Source of the DNA: Nitratiruptor sp.
Lineage (GTDB): Bacteria > Campylobacterota > Campylobacteria > Campylobacterales > Nitratiruptoraceae
NCBI GenBank assembly: GCA_009659925.1
Contig: PUXW01000018.1
Coordinates: 1-64,000 of the forward strand
Direction of reading: 5' to 3'
DNA length: 64,000 bases
Position numbers and translations under genes: made by a program
The notes under the pieces: model-generated
What the model was told of the DNA's origin: nothing
The model's database searches: none
Seen by the model: the letters and a program-made list of their open reading frames with translations, nothing else
In this document: positions 1-10,304 of the stretch, piece after piece
How the letters are laid out: each line of letters begins with the position of its first letter
Position numbering within the stretch: the first letter of the stretch is position 1

Positions 1-1
1 C

Positions 2-124
2 CCCATTAAAATCCGCGCCTTCTCCCTTGACGACCCCTCCATCTCCGTCGTCAGGGATACCATCTTCGTCTTCCCGCGCTGGGATATCTACCAACAAAAG
101 ATAGGAGGTAACCATGGTCGATAA
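2..124 (+). CDS. C-terminal fragment of an upstream gene, possibly FixG/CcoG-like (cut by window edge)
   Basis: Open frame 2 reads PIKIRAFSLDDPSISVVRDTIFVFPRWDIYQQKIGGNHGR*; lies upstream of a FixH-like gene. Confidence 0.35.
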   Translation, partial: PIKIRAFSLDDPSISVVRDTIFVFPRWDIYQQKIGGNHGR

Positions 125-215
125 ACTGGAAGCAATCATCGGATGGATGCTACTTGGTATGGCTCTCATTACACTCTGGGCCGTTTCAACTCCAAACCAC
201 GCGTATGTGGGGTAG
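114..215 (+). CDS. small single-TM protein (33 aa), cbb3-oxidase accessory neighbourhood
   Basis: ATG preceded by AGGAGG; MVDKLEAIIGWMLLGMALITLWAVSTPNHAYVG*; overlaps both neighbours; not in the ORF track. Confidence 0.5.
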   Translation: MVDKLEAIIGWMLLGMALITLWAVSTPNHAYVG

Positions 216-807
216 GCTTACGAGGCTCCTCTGGGGAGGGGTCCTCTTCCCTACCCTCCTTCTTGCCACTCCAACCTTCGTCTTGAAGAACGAAGGGATC
301 CTCCCGGACAAAACGGTTGCCAAGATCGAAGAGATCGGCTCCGAGCTCTACCGCAAGAGTGGTATTGCTCTCTATCTCGTTGCCCTGGAGCAGATGCCAG
401 TAAAGAGTATCATCGAGTATGAACGTCAACTAGCACGCCAGCTCACGCCCCCTTTTGTCTTGCTCACCTTCTCCCTTAAAGATCGCAAGGTCGATATTTA
501 CACCTCTTCTCCCGAGGTGGAAGAGCTCTTCGACAAGGAGCAGGTGCTCAGCCCCTTTCCCTGGAGCGGGACCATCATTCCCATTCTCGAATCCCACTCC
601 AAGAATCCCAAGGCCGCGGTTGAGGCTGCTTTGCTCAATGGCTATGCCGATATCGCCGAACAAATCGCTGCAAGCCGCGGTTTCGAGTTGGCAAGCGGGA
701 TAGGCAACACCAACCGCAATATCTACCGCGCCCTTCGCCTCCTCTTTTACACCATCCTCGCCCTCATTCTCGCCAATTTCTTCTACAGGAGGATCCTGCG
801 CCGATGA
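205..807 (+). CDS. TPM-domain-like membrane-anchored periplasmic protein
   Basis: Signal-like N-terminus, TPM-like body, C-terminal TM; likely start at internal ATG 205 of ORF 154..807. Confidence 0.5.
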   Translation: MWGRLTRLLWGGVLFPTLLLATPTFVLKNEGILPDKTVAKIEEIGSELYRKSGIALYLVALEQMPVKSIIEYERQLARQLTPPFVLLTFSLKDRKVDIYTSSPEVEELFDKEQVLSPFPWSGTIIPILESHSKNPKAAVEAALLNGYADIAEQIAASRGFELASGIGNTNRNIYRALRLLFYTILALILANFFYRRILRR

Positions 808-1295
808 GTGAACGCAACTACTGGCCCCACTTCATCCTTGCTCTCGTCGTCTTTGCCATCGTCCTTGGGGTTTGGACCATTCGGGTAGCGATGGAACATC
901 CAGTGGAGCTGGACAACAGTTTCATGATGAGCTACCGGGAGGTCGATGAGAACTACTACCAGATCGAACAGGCGGCCAGGGCCTTTGACAAGCGCTACCG
1001 GGTGGAGCTTCGCAACGAGATTTTGCGTCCAGGGGAGCCTTTGCGGATTGTGGTCCAGGACCACGCTGGAACTCCAATCCCAAATGCCCAGGTCGAGATT
1101 CTCTTGACCCGCCCCGAAACTTCCAAATACGATCGGCGCCTCATGGCCACTTTCGTTGGGGATCACTATGAGGCCCAAGTCGACTACCCGTTGGAAGGTC
1201 GCTGGGATGTAGTGGTTCGAGTGCGCATCGGCGATCTCTTTCGCTACTTCAAGTTCAAGCGCTCTACTAGGAGGATCATTGAGGATAAACCTTAA
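804..1295 (+). CDS. FixH family protein
   Basis: N-terminal TM then periplasmic domain; ATGA overlap with previous gene. Confidence 0.6.
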   Translation: MSERNYWPHFILALVVFAIVLGVWTIRVAMEHPVELDNSFMMSYREVDENYYQIEQAARAFDKRYRVELRNEILRPGEPLRIVVQDHAGTPIPNAQVEILLTRPETSKYDRRLMATFVGDHYEAQVDYPLEGRWDVVVRVRIGDLFRYFKFKRSTRRIIEDKP

Positions 1296-1372
1296 AGCTT
1301 CCTGAATTTAAGGGAAGTTAAAGGAAGTTGCAAGTAAAATCTGGGGCATCAAATCTTCATAAGGGTGCGAGG

Positions 1373-1792
1373 ATGAAATTCACCAAGATGATCAAACCCG
1401 ACGAGGTTCAACGGGAGTGGCATCTCATCGATGCCGAGGGGCAGACCTTTGGTCGCTTGATTACCCAGATCGCCACATTGTTGCGGGGGAAACACAAACC
1501 CTACTACACCCCCCATGTCGATTGTGGGGATTATGTTGTAGTGATCAACGCCTCCAAGGTGCGGGTAAGTGGGGATAAGGAGAACAAGGAGTACCACAAG
1601 CACACTGGGTATTTCGGGAATGTGAAGAGTCAGAAGTTGGCCGAGTTGCGGGAAAAAAATCCTGAAAAGCTCTTCAAGCTGGCCACCCGCGGGATGCTGC
1701 CTAAGAATAAGTTGGGTCGGGCGATGCTCAAGAAGCTCAAGGTCTACCCAGGCAGCGAGCATCCACATACAGCACAAGTGAAGGGAAAGTGA
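1373..1792 (+). CDS. rplM: 50S ribosomal protein L13
   Basis: [14 protein letters not shown]...[23 protein letters not shown]...[10 protein letters not shown]. Confidence 0.97.
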   Translation: MKFTKMIKPDEVQREWHLIDAEGQTFGRLITQIATLLRGKHKPYYTPHVDCGDYVVVINASKVRVSGDKENKEYHKHTGYFGNVKSQKLAELREKNPEKLFKLATRGMLPKNKLGRAMLKKLKVYPGSEHPHTAQVKGK

Positions 1793-1793
1793 G

Positions 1794-2186
1794 ATGGCAC
1801 GATACTACGCGACAGGAAAACGCAAGACGGCGGTAGCCAAAGTCTGGATTAGCAACAATGGGAGTGGGAAGATTACCGTCAATGGAATGAGTCTCGATCA
1901 GTGGCTTGGAGGTCACGAGGCTTTGAAACTGCGGGTCCGCCTCCCTCTGGCTTTGACCAAAATGGAGGGGAGTGTCGATGTGGTGGCAACCACCCTTGGA
2001 GGAGGCTATTCTGCCCAGGCCGATGCCCTCAAGCATGGGATCTCCAAGGCTTTGTGCCTGATGGACGAGAGTTTGCGTGCCGTCCTCAAGCCCCATGGAC
2101 TCTTGCGCCGGGATGCCCGGGTGGTGGAACGCAAAAAGTACGGAAAACACAAAGCCCGCCGTTCTCCCCAATTTTCCAAGCGTTAA
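1794..2186 (+). CDS. rpsI: 30S ribosomal protein S9
   Basis: [15 protein letters not shown]...[30 protein letters not shown]. Confidence 0.97.
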   Translation: MARYYATGKRKTAVAKVWISNNGSGKITVNGMSLDQWLGGHEALKLRVRLPLALTKMEGSVDVVATTLGGGYSAQADALKHGISKALCLMDESLRAVLKPHGLLRRDARVVERKKYGKHKARRSPQFSKR

Positions 2187-2237
2187 TGCCTCGCTCCGGG
2201 CCCTTTCGCCCGGGCTACATTCGTGCAAAGGATCGGG

Positions 2238-2597
2238 ATGCTCAAAGATATCTCTCCCCAAGAGCTCAAGAAGCTGGCCGAAGAGGGGGTGGTCATTATC
2301 GACATCCGCACCCCCATGGAGTGGCAGCAGACTGGAGTCATCCCCAACTCCAAGCTCCTCACCTTCTTCGACATCTACGGCAATTACGATATCGATCGCT
2401 TCATGCAGGAGTTCCAGCGCCTCGTTCCCACCAAGGAGACCCCCTTCGTTCTCGTCTGCCGTACGGGGAGCCGAACATCGACGGTGGGGAACTTCCTGGC
2501 CAACCAGATGGGCTATACCAACGCCATGCACCTGGCTGGGGGTATTTACGCCTGGCAGCGGGAAGGTCATGGCTTCGTGCCCCCGGTTAATCAATAG
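2238..2597 (+). CDS. rhodanese-like domain protein
   Basis: VVIIDIRTPMEW... VLVCRTGSRTS active-site loop. Confidence 0.85.
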   Translation: MLKDISPQELKKLAEEGVVIIDIRTPMEWQQTGVIPNSKLLTFFDIYGNYDIDRFMQEFQRLVPTKETPFVLVCRTGSRTSTVGNFLANQMGYTNAMHLAGGIYAWQREGHGFVPPVNQ

Positions 2598-2614
2598 CTG
2601 TTATAATTGAAGGT

Positions 2615-3094
2615 ATGAGATCGATTCTAGCACTCCTAGTTGGTTGTATCGGATTGTTGGGGGCTATGCTTCCCGAGGTGGAGGGGGAAGATCGGATCGT
2701 TATCCACGGCTATTACGCTCCCTTGGAGGGGGATCGTAGCTGTAACCTCTACCGGATTCGGGTCACCCTCATCGGGACCCAAGACGATGGGGAGGGAGAG
2801 GATCTGGTGGACTTTACCATCTACGACGATGGACGGGTGGTGGCCCAGAAGTATGTGGCCATCCCCGTGGGGGCGCGTAAAGAGGTGGAGCTGCTCCTCT
2901 TTTACGAAGCTCCTTTGAGCCAGAGGGCCCCTGGAGTCGCCATCGAATCCCAGGAGCTGGGGATCTATGTGGATCCCTTTACCCCCGAGGAGAATGGATC
3001 GATGTGTCTCGGGTATCGAAATGAGCTGCTCATTCGCTCCCATATCCAGCGGAATTGTCGTACTATGAGCCGTTACGGCTCGAAGTGCCGTTGA
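2615..3094 (+). CDS. hypothetical secreted protein
   Basis: Signal-peptide-like N-terminus; TATAAT box just upstream. Confidence 0.5.
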   Translation: MRSILALLVGCIGLLGAMLPEVEGEDRIVIHGYYAPLEGDRSCNLYRIRVTLIGTQDDGEGEDLVDFTIYDDGRVVAQKYVAIPVGARKEVELLLFYEAPLSQRAPGVAIESQELGIYVDPFTPEENGSMCLGYRNELLIRSHIQRNCRTMSRYGSKCR

Positions 3095-4124
3095 ATTTGA
3101 GGCTGACCCGAGTCCCCTTGCCCACCTCACTTTCGATATCGATCTTGATATCCAGCTCGTCACACAACTTCTTGACGATACTCAATCCAATTCCAATGCC
3201 CCGGTCACTCTCCTTGTAGAAGCGGTCGAAGACCCGCTTCCTATCCTTGATTCCCTTGCCGCTGTCTTCGATGATGAGGCGGTTTCGCTCGACAATAGCC
3301 CGGACATAACCTCCCCGTTTGTTGTACTTGGCGGCGTTGGAGAGGAGGTTATCGAGGATCCGGGTGAGGAGGTCCTTTTGGATGTAGAGGGTTACCTTGG
3401 CCCGCTCTTGGAGTTGGAAGTGGAGGTTGGGATAGAGGGAGGAGAAGTAGCGGAGGCGGTCCTTAACCAGCTGGTTGAGGGAGATTTTGTTTGGTTCGCT
3501 CTTGATATTCTTGAGGAAGAGGCGGAGATTCTCCTGGAGGGCGAGAATGGTCTCGATGCTCTGGGATATCCGGTCTAAAAAGGGGCTCTTGCACTCTCGC
3601 TTGGCCATTTCGATGTTGAGAACCATCGCCGAAATGGGGGTATTGAAGTCGTGGAGGATATCCTTGATGAACTCCTGGTTGATCTTGAGGGCTTGGCGGA
3701 TCGGCTGGAGGGTATAGAGGGTTAAGACGAAGGCGAGGACCATGATGAGAAGGGAGGCAAAGGCGAAAAGGGAGAGGATACTTGAGGCAAGCTCTTGGAT
3801 ATCTTCCTGGAGTTTGGGGTACTTGTAGGAGATTTTCAGGTAGTAGCGCTTGGAAGTTGGAAGGGGGAAGAGGGCGTAGAGCTCCTCTTTGTCGGTGTAG
3901 AGCTTGTTGACCAGAGCTTTCCCGTTTTTGGGATAGAAGTCGTAATCGAAGTCCTTGCAGTTGAGGGTATAGCTACACACCTGCATCCGCTTGAGGAGGA
4001 GTTCGTAGATATCCTTCTTTTTGTCGTTGTAGAAGAAGAAAAAGAGGAGGGCGAGCATGAGTTCGAGGAGGGTGAAGAAGATGAGAAAGTTCTTGTAGAG
4101 CGACTCCCGTTCGCTCCTATTCAA
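3063..4124 (-). CDS. sensor histidine kinase
   Basis: H-box DILHDFNTPISAM, N-box LLSNAAKYN, G-box DSGKGI / GIGIGLSIVKKL; two TM segments. Confidence 0.9.
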   Translation of the reverse strand: MNRSERESLYKNFLIFFTLLELMLALLFFFFYNDKKKDIYELLLKRMQVCSYTLNCKDFDYDFYPKNGKALVNKLYTDKEELYALFPLPTSKRYYLKISYKYPKLQEDIQELASSILSLFAFASLLIMVLAFVLTLYTLQPIRQALKINQEFIKDILHDFNTPISAMVLNIEMAKRECKSPFLDRISQSIETILALQENLRLFLKNIKSEPNKISLNQLVKDRLRYFSSLYPNLHFQLQERAKVTLYIQKDLLTRILDNLLSNAAKYNKRGGYVRAIVERNRLIIEDSGKGIKDRKRVFDRFYKESDRGIGIGLSIVKKLCDELDIKIDIESEVGKGTRVSLKFNGTSSRNGS

Positions 4125-4746
4125 GGGTATAGCCCTTGGAGCGGATGTTGCGGATGTCGATGCCGAATTTACTCTTGAGCTTGTTGATGGTTACCCGCAA
4201 GGCGACATCGCTGGGGTTGTGCATGAGGCTCAAGAGCTCCTCTTTGGAGACAATGTCGTTTTGGTTTTGAACCAGCGTCTTGAGGATGTTGAACTGGACC
4301 TCCCCAATGGGTTCGAGATGGCCGTTGACCTTGATGGTCTTGGTGGCTGGGTCGAGTTCGAGGTGCTTGTATCGGAGGATCTTCTCTTTAGGCTCTTTGA
4401 ACTTGGAGCGGATGCGGATGAGGAGCTCTTCGGGATGGAAGGGCTTTTTGATGTAGTCCACGGCACCGATGTCGAAGGCCTTGGCCATGGTGTCGAGGGT
4501 GGTCAAGGCGGTAATGAAGATAACGGGAGTCTCGTCTTCTGCCTCTTTGAGCTCCTTGACGATATCGAGACCGCTCTCTCCCGTGAGGTTGATGTCGAAG
4601 AGGTAGAGATCGTAGTGGTTGTCGAAGGTCAAGTCAATGGCATCTTGGGCGGTGTAGCCCACATCCACCTGAAATCCTTCGCTTTGGAGGTAGTCTTTGA
4701 GACTTTGGGCGAGGAGTTCGTCATCTTCGATGAGCAGAATCTTCAA
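4117..4746 (-). CDS. OmpR-family response regulator
   Basis: Receiver domain MKILLIEDDELLAQSLKDYL... plus winged-helix C-terminus; overlaps the kinase gene. Confidence 0.92.
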   Translation of the reverse strand: MKILLIEDDELLAQSLKDYLQSEGFQVDVGYTAQDAIDLTFDNHYDLYLFDINLTGESGLDIVKELKEAEDETPVIFITALTTLDTMAKAFDIGAVDYIKKPFHPEELLIRIRSKFKEPKEKILRYKHLELDPATKTIKVNGHLEPIGEVQFNILKTLVQNQNDIVSKEELLSLMHNPSDVALRVTINKLKSKFGIDIRNIRSKGYTLE

Positions 4747-4814
4747 AGGCCCTCCTTTTGGCAGAAGTTTACCAAAATAGTGTTATGATTAGGTTAAAAA
4801 TTCCTGATGGAGGG

Positions 4815-6314
4815 ATGATGGGTCGATTGGTGTGGCTCTTCTTGCCCCTTTGGCTCTTTGGCTCCGTGCTCCATCTGGCCATTGGGGCCACTCCAAGCCG
4901 GATCAACCCCCTCCTGGCCACCGATAGCGCCAGTGGGGAGATTGCCGGCTGGATTTTCAATGGCCTCTTCAAGTATGACAAGGATGGGAAGATCGTCCCC
5001 GATCTTGCCGCCTCCTACCACTTCGTCGACGAGCGTCACTTGGAGGTAGAGCTGCGTCGGGGGGTGACCTGGCACGATGGAGCTCCGTTTAGTGCCGACG
5101 ATGTCCTCTTCACCTACCAGCTCATCCGCTCCCCCAAGATCTTCACCCCCTACGCTGATGAATTTCGGTATGTGGAAGAGGTGGAAAAGCTGGGCCCTTA
5201 CAAGGTACGAATCACCTACAAAAAGCCCTATTTCAAAGCCCTGCAAACCTGGATGGTCGGCATCGTCCCCAAACACATCCTCGAAAACGAGGACGATATT
5301 ATGACCAGTTCCTTCAACCGCCATCCAATCGGGACGGGACCCTACAAGTTGGAACATTTCGAGGTCTCCCAAGACATCATCCTCACCGCCAACGAATCCT
5401 ACTTCATCCATCCCCCCAACATCGAACGGATCCACTACCACTTCCTCCCAGATCCTGCGACCCGATTCCTCATGCTCAAATCCCACAAACTCGATGTGGG
5501 CTCTTTGAGCCCCCTCCAACTTGAGCGCCAGATCGACCAGGAGTTCCGCCGCTTCTATGCCATCTACGAACAGCCAAGCCGCGGCTACACCTATCTGGGC
5601 TTCAATCTCAAAGATCCCAAATTCCAGGACAAGCGGGTCAGGGAGGCCATCAACCTCGCCATCGACCGGCAAGAGCTCATCGATCTGCTCTTCCTCTCCC
5701 ACGCCCGTATTTGTACTGGTCCCTTCATGCCAGGGACCTTCGCCTACAACCCCAATGTCCCTCCTCCCAGGGTCGATCTCCATCGGGCCAGGAGCCTCCT
5801 GGCCCAAGCGGGCTATGGGCCACAGCGGCCCCTCGAATTCGAGATCGCCACCAACTCCAACAACTCCATCCGGCTCTACGCCGCCCAGATCATTCAGTAC
5901 CAGCTGGCCCGCATCGGGGTTCGGGTCCGAATCCGGGCCATGGAGTGGCAAGCCTTCCTCAATACTGTTGTCATGCCTCGCCGCTTCGAGACGGTCCTTC
6001 TAGGCTGGGGGCTTGGGCTCACCCCTGATGCCTACTCCATCTGGCACAGCGACGGGATGCGCAAGGGGGGGTTCAACTTCGTGGGGTATAGCAATCCCGA
6101 GGTGGATCGGCTCATTGAGGAGGCCGAGACCACCATCGATCAAAAGCGATTGGCTCAACTCTACCAGCAGATTTTCGCCCTTATCGTCGCCGATTTGCCC
6201 TATATCTTCCTCTACATCCCCAACTCCATCACCGCCGTCAACCGCTCCATCCACCCGGTAGAACCGGCCCTTGTTGGCATCATGCACAATGTGATCGATT
6301 GGATCAAGCCATGA
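4815..6314 (+). CDS. peptide ABC transporter substrate-binding protein (SBP family 5)
   Basis: NPLLATDSASGEI...LFKYD...GKIVPDLAASY...VTWHDGAPFSADDVLFTY. Confidence 0.9.
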   Translation: MMGRLVWLFLPLWLFGSVLHLAIGATPSRINPLLATDSASGEIAGWIFNGLFKYDKDGKIVPDLAASYHFVDERHLEVELRRGVTWHDGAPFSADDVLFTYQLIRSPKIFTPYADEFRYVEEVEKLGPYKVRITYKKPYFKALQTWMVGIVPKHILENEDDIMTSSFNRHPIGTGPYKLEHFEVSQDIILTANESYFIHPPNIERIHYHFLPDPATRFLMLKSHKLDVGSLSPLQLERQIDQEFRRFYAIYEQPSRGYTYLGFNLKDPKFQDKRVREAINLAIDRQELIDLLFLSHARICTGPFMPGTFAYNPNVPPPRVDLHRARSLLAQAGYGPQRPLEFEIATNSNNSIRLYAAQIIQYQLARIGVRVRIRAMEWQAFLNTVVMPRRFETVLLGWGLGLTPDAYSIWHSDGMRKGGFNFVGYSNPEVDRLIEEAETTIDQKRLAQLYQQIFALIVADLPYIFLYIPNSITAVNRSIHPVEPALVGIMHNVIDWIKP

Positions 6315-6964
6315 AGCGGGTGAGTATCCTCTTCGATCTGGACGGGACCCTCATCGATTCGAGCCAGGCCATCGTTGAGAGTTTCACCAAAGCCTGTCTC
6401 GATCTGGGCAAGGAGCCGCCTTCGCCCCAGGAGGTTTTGCGCCTCGTGGGCCACCCCTTGGAGCAGATCTTCCTCTACCTCCTCGATATTCCAGATCCGC
6501 AACCCTTTGTGGAGCGCTACAAGGCCCACTACCGCCAGGTCTTCCTGGAGCAGACGAGACTCCTTCCCTTTGTGCGAGAAGGAATCGAGCGGGCTTTCGC
6601 CTTTGCTCAGCTTGGCGTTGTGACGAGTAAGACGGGGCTCTACTCCCGCCAGCTGTTGGAGCACTTCGGTTTGCTCCCCTTTTTCGCCGTGGTTATCGGG
6701 AGCGAGGATACCCACCATCTCAAGCCCCATCCTGAAGGGATCCTGAAGGCTTTGCACAAGATGGGGGGACGGGTGGAACATAGCTGGATGGTGGGGGATA
6801 CCTGTTTGGATGTGGAAGCGGCTAACCGCGCCGAAATCGGTTCGATCGCAGTGACATGTGGATATGGGCGGGTGGAGTCCCTGAAGCGGTGTGCCCGGAT
6901 CTTGCGCTCCAATACTTTAGAGGCGGTGAAGGAGATCAAGTGGATTGAATCTATCCCAGGGTGA
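6311..6964 (+). CDS. HAD-family hydrolase, phosphoglycolate-phosphatase-like
   Basis: FDLDGTLIDSS, VTSKTG, KPHPEGI, MVGDTCLDVEAA. Confidence 0.87.
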   Translation: MKRVSILFDLDGTLIDSSQAIVESFTKACLDLGKEPPSPQEVLRLVGHPLEQIFLYLLDIPDPQPFVERYKAHYRQVFLEQTRLLPFVREGIERAFAFAQLGVVTSKTGLYSRQLLEHFGLLPFFAVVIGSEDTHHLKPHPEGILKALHKMGGRVEHSWMVGDTCLDVEAANRAEIGSIAVTCGYGRVESLKRCARILRSNTLEAVKEIKWIESIPG

Positions 6965-7070
6965 GGGGAGATGGAGCACTTCATTGCATATTTGAGATAA
7001 TTCAATTTTATAAAGTTATCTTTAAGAGGGAGTTGACTACAATAGAGTAACAATTTTGTAAGGAGCGACA

Positions 7071-7628
7071 ATGTTGGAGATTCGCTGGCATAGCCGGGCA
7101 GGTCAGGGAGCCGTGACAGGGGCCAAGGGATTGGCCGATGTGGTAGCCAATACCGGTAAATATGTCCAAGCCTTCGCCTTCTATGGCTCCGCGAAGCGGG
7201 GAGCAGCGATGACCGCCTACAATCGGGTCGACGACAAACCGATCCTCAACCATGAGAAGTTCATGCGGCCAGACTATGTCCTCGTCATCGATCCAGGACT
7301 CACCTACACCGCCGATATCACCGCCAACGAGAAAGAGGATACCAAATATATTATTACGACCCACCTCTCCAAAGAGGAGCTCATCAAATCCCAGCCAAAG
7401 CTGGAGGGCAAAGAGGTCTATGTCGTGGATTGTATGCAAATCTCCCTCGATACCATTGGACGGGCCATCCCCAACACGCCGATGCTCGGAGCGCTCATGA
7501 AGGTGAGCGGGATGTTCGACCTGGAGTATTTCCAAAACGCGATGCGCAAGGTCTTGAGCAAATTCCCCCAAAAGATCATCGATGCCAACATGAAGGCGAT
7601 CGAGCGGGCCTACAACGAAGTTCGATAA
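7071..7628 (+). CDS. porC: pyruvate:ferredoxin oxidoreductase gamma subunit
   Basis: MLEIRWHSRAGQGAVTGAKGLAD; gamma-delta-alpha-beta order. Confidence 0.9.
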   Translation: MLEIRWHSRAGQGAVTGAKGLADVVANTGKYVQAFAFYGSAKRGAAMTAYNRVDDKPILNHEKFMRPDYVLVIDPGLTYTADITANEKEDTKYIITTHLSKEELIKSQPKLEGKEVYVVDCMQISLDTIGRAIPNTPMLGALMKVSGMFDLEYFQNAMRKVLSKFPQKIIDANMKAIERAYNEVR

Positions 7629-7638
7629 AGGATTGCAG

Positions 7639-8073
7639 ATGGCACGGGACATGAAACATATCGATGTCGAAGAGATCAAGGATCTTGGCTGGGACGAGCT
7701 CATTCCCGGAGCGGCCCTCTTCTCCTTCAAGGAGCCGGTGGAGGATGTGGTGGAAGTCCCCATGGAGGAGCGCCCCTACGCCCCGACCAACTCCCATGAG
7801 TGGCAGGTTGGGGATTGGCGGGTCGAAAAGCCAGTCTTCAACCGCGACTTGTGTATCGATTGCCAGTTTTGCTGGGTCTTTTGTCCAGATATCTCCATCT
7901 TGAGTCGGGACAAGAAGATGATCGGCGTTATCTACGAGCACTGCAAGGGGTGTGGTATTTGTGTGGAGGTGTGCCCTACCAACCCCAAATCCCTCCTCAT
8001 GTTCCCCGAACACATGGATAATGAGGAGGCCCTCAAGCAGTGGCCCCAAAAAGAAGAGAAGAAAAAGGATTGA
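7639..8073 (+). CDS. porD: pyruvate:ferredoxin oxidoreductase delta subunit (2[4Fe-4S] ferredoxin)
   Basis: CIDCQFCWVFCPD and CKGCGICVEVCP motifs. Confidence 0.92.
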   Translation: MARDMKHIDVEEIKDLGWDELIPGAALFSFKEPVEDVVEVPMEERPYAPTNSHEWQVGDWRVEKPVFNRDLCIDCQFCWVFCPDISILSRDKKMIGVIYEHCKGCGICVEVCPTNPKSLLMFPEHMDNEEALKQWPQKEEKKKD

Positions 8074-8075
8074 GC

Positions 8076-9293
8076 ATGGCAAAGCGGATGGAACTGAACG
8101 AAGTTGAGGTCTGGGATGGGAACATGGCCGCAGCCCAGGCGCTGCGTCAAGCCGACGTCGATATAGTTGCGGCCTATCCCATTACCCCGTCAACCCCTAT
8201 CGTGCAAAACTACTCCAAGTTCCTCGCCGATGGGTACGTTGATGGGGATTTCATCATGGTCGAATCGGAGCACTCGGCGATGAGTGGCTGTGTGGCGGCG
8301 AGTGCTGCTGGCGTCCGGGCGGCTACTGCCACCAGCTCCCAGGGATTCGCTCTGATGGTAGAGGTTCTCTACCAGGCCAGCGGGATGCGCTTGCCCATCG
8401 TCCTCACAGTGGTCAACCGGGCCCTTGCCGCTCCCCTCAACGTCAACGGCGACCACTCCGACATGTATCTGGGACGCGATGCCGGCTGGATCAACCTTTG
8501 CTCCTACAACCCCCAAGAGGCCTACGATCTGACCCTCATGGCCTTTCGCATCGGGGAGGATCTGCGGGTGCGCCTTCCAGTGATGGTCCATCAGGATGGC
8601 TTCTTGTGTTCCCATACCGCCCAAAATGTCCGACCGCTCCAGGACGAAGAGGCCAGGGAGTTCGTGGGTGAGTTCAAGCCGGTCAACTCTATGCTCGATG
8701 TGGCCAATCCGGTCACCCATGGGGTTCAGACCGAGGAGGATTGGCACTTCGAACACAAAGCGCGCCAGCACCACGACCTCATGAATTCGGTTCCCGTAAT
8801 CAAGGAGGTCTTTGCCGAGTTCAAGGAGCGCACAGGCAGGGAGTACGATCTCGTCTACAAGTACAAGATGGACGATGCCGACGTGGCCATCGTAGCTCTG
8901 GGTACCACGGTGGAGAGTGCCCGGGTGGCGGCCGATAGAATGCGCGAGCAGGGGATTAAGGCTGGGGTCGTGAGTTTCCGGGTCTTGCGTCCCTTTCCCT
9001 TCAACGAGATCGTCGAGGCTCTCGGGGATGTAAAAGCGATTGCGGCGATGGATCGCAGTGCTCCAGGAGGAACCTTTGGAATGCTCTTCAACGAGATCAG
9101 TGCCGCTCTCATGGCCAAGGGGAAGCACCCTGTTGTTCTCAACTACATCTACGGCCTTGGGGGACGGGATACGACGATCCAGATGCTCGAAGAGGTCTAC
9201 AAGCAGCTTGACGAGTGTGCCAAAGCCGGTGAGGCCAAATACCCGCTCCAGCAGTTCATCGGTTTGCGGGGACCAAAACTTTCGTTCTATTAA
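8076..9293 (+). CDS. porA: pyruvate:ferredoxin oxidoreductase alpha subunit
   Basis: GNMAAAQALRQADVDIVAAYPITPSTPIV. Confidence 0.94.
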   Translation: MAKRMELNEVEVWDGNMAAAQALRQADVDIVAAYPITPSTPIVQNYSKFLADGYVDGDFIMVESEHSAMSGCVAASAAGVRAATATSSQGFALMVEVLYQASGMRLPIVLTVVNRALAAPLNVNGDHSDMYLGRDAGWINLCSYNPQEAYDLTLMAFRIGEDLRVRLPVMVHQDGFLCSHTAQNVRPLQDEEAREFVGEFKPVNSMLDVANPVTHGVQTEEDWHFEHKARQHHDLMNSVPVIKEVFAEFKERTGREYDLVYKYKMDDADVAIVALGTTVESARVAADRMREQGIKAGVVSFRVLRPFPFNEIVEALGDVKAIAAMDRSAPGGTFGMLFNEISAALMAKGKHPVVLNYIYGLGGRDTTIQMLEEVYKQLDECAKAGEAKYPLQQFIGLRGPKLSFY

Positions 9294-9305
9294 GAGGGGG
9301 ATGCG

Positions 9306-10304
9306 ATGGTAAAAAAGATCAAGAACCTCAAGGAGTTCTCACTCTCCAACGACCGGTTCGAGGGGGCCAACCTCATGTGTCCGGGATGCTCCCACAACAT
9401 TATCGTGCGGGAGGTCCTCAACGCCACCAACGATCCGGTCATCGTCGCTACGGCCACAGGGTGTCTGGAGGTGTGTACCGCCGTCTATCCCAGGACCAGT
9501 TGGGATGTGAGCTGGATCCATATCGGCTTTGAGAACGCTGCGGTTGCCGCTGCCACCGTAGCTGCCGCCTACGAGGTGATGAAGCGCAAAGGCAAGCTCC
9601 CACCAGCCACCCAGAAGATGGTGGACGAGGGGCGCGAGCCCAAGATTGTCGCTTTTGCGGGGGATGGGGGTACCTACGATATCGGCTTTCAATCCCTCAG
9701 TGGTGCCTTCGAGCGGGGGCATAACTTCATGTATGTCTGCCTGGACAACGAGGTTTACGCCAACACCGGAGGACAACGCAGCTCTTCTACTCCTATTGGA
9801 GCCAGCACCACCACCTCTCCGGCTGGAGCTGTGAGTTATGGGGAAAAGATGCAGAAAAAGAGCATGGTGGAGATCATGGCCGATCATGGGGCACCCTACG
9901 TGGCTCAAGTGAGTCCCAGCAAGTGGAAGGATCTGGTGAAGAAGGTCCAAAAGGGGTTTGAAGTCTATGGACCTGTCTATATCAATGCCCAGAGTGCTTG
10001 TACCACCGAGTGGAAGCATGCTCCAGAAGATACCATCGAGGTCAGCGATCTGGGGGTCGAAAGCTGTGTCTGGCCCCTTTATGAGATCATCAATGAGCGG
10101 GATGAGCATGGGATCATCTACTCCACCAAGCTCAACATCACCTATCGACCCAAGCAGAAGATCCCAGTCGAGGAGTACCTGGCGGCTCAGCCTCGATTCC
10201 GCCATCTCTTCAAGCCTGAAAACCGCCATATCATCGACTTGTGGCAAAAAGCGGTGGACGCCCGTTGGGAGTATCTCCAGCGGCGGGAAGAGGCCGGAGT
10301 CTAA
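9306..10304 (+). CDS. porB: pyruvate:ferredoxin oxidoreductase beta subunit
   Basis: MCPGCSHNIIVREVLNA; TPP motif GDGGTYDIGFQSLSGAFERGHNFMYVCLDNEVYANTGGQRSS. Confidence 0.95.
   Translation: MVKKIKNLKEFSLSNDRFEGANLMCPGCSHNIIVREVLNATNDPVIVATATGCLEVCTAVYPRTSWDVSWIHIGFENAAVAAATVAAAYEVMKRKGKLPPATQKMVDEGREPKIVAFAGDGGTYDIGFQSLSGAFERGHNFMYVCLDNEVYANTGGQRSSSTPIGASTTTSPAGAVSYGEKMQKKSMVEIMADHGAPYVAQVSPSKWKDLVKKVQKGFEVYGPVYINAQSACTTEWKHAPEDTIEVSDLGVESCVWPLYEIINERDEHGIIYSTKLNITYRPKQKIPVEEYLAAQPRFRHLFKPENRHIIDLWQKAVDARWEYLQRREEAGV

Noticed and set aside
1321-1372. Possible L13 leader structure upstream of rplM
   Set aside because: Only a short wobble-containing GCATC/GGTGC stem could be drawn; too weak to report.
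4794-5951. 385-aa minus ORF opposite the SBP gene
   Set aside because: Shadow frame, no domain features.
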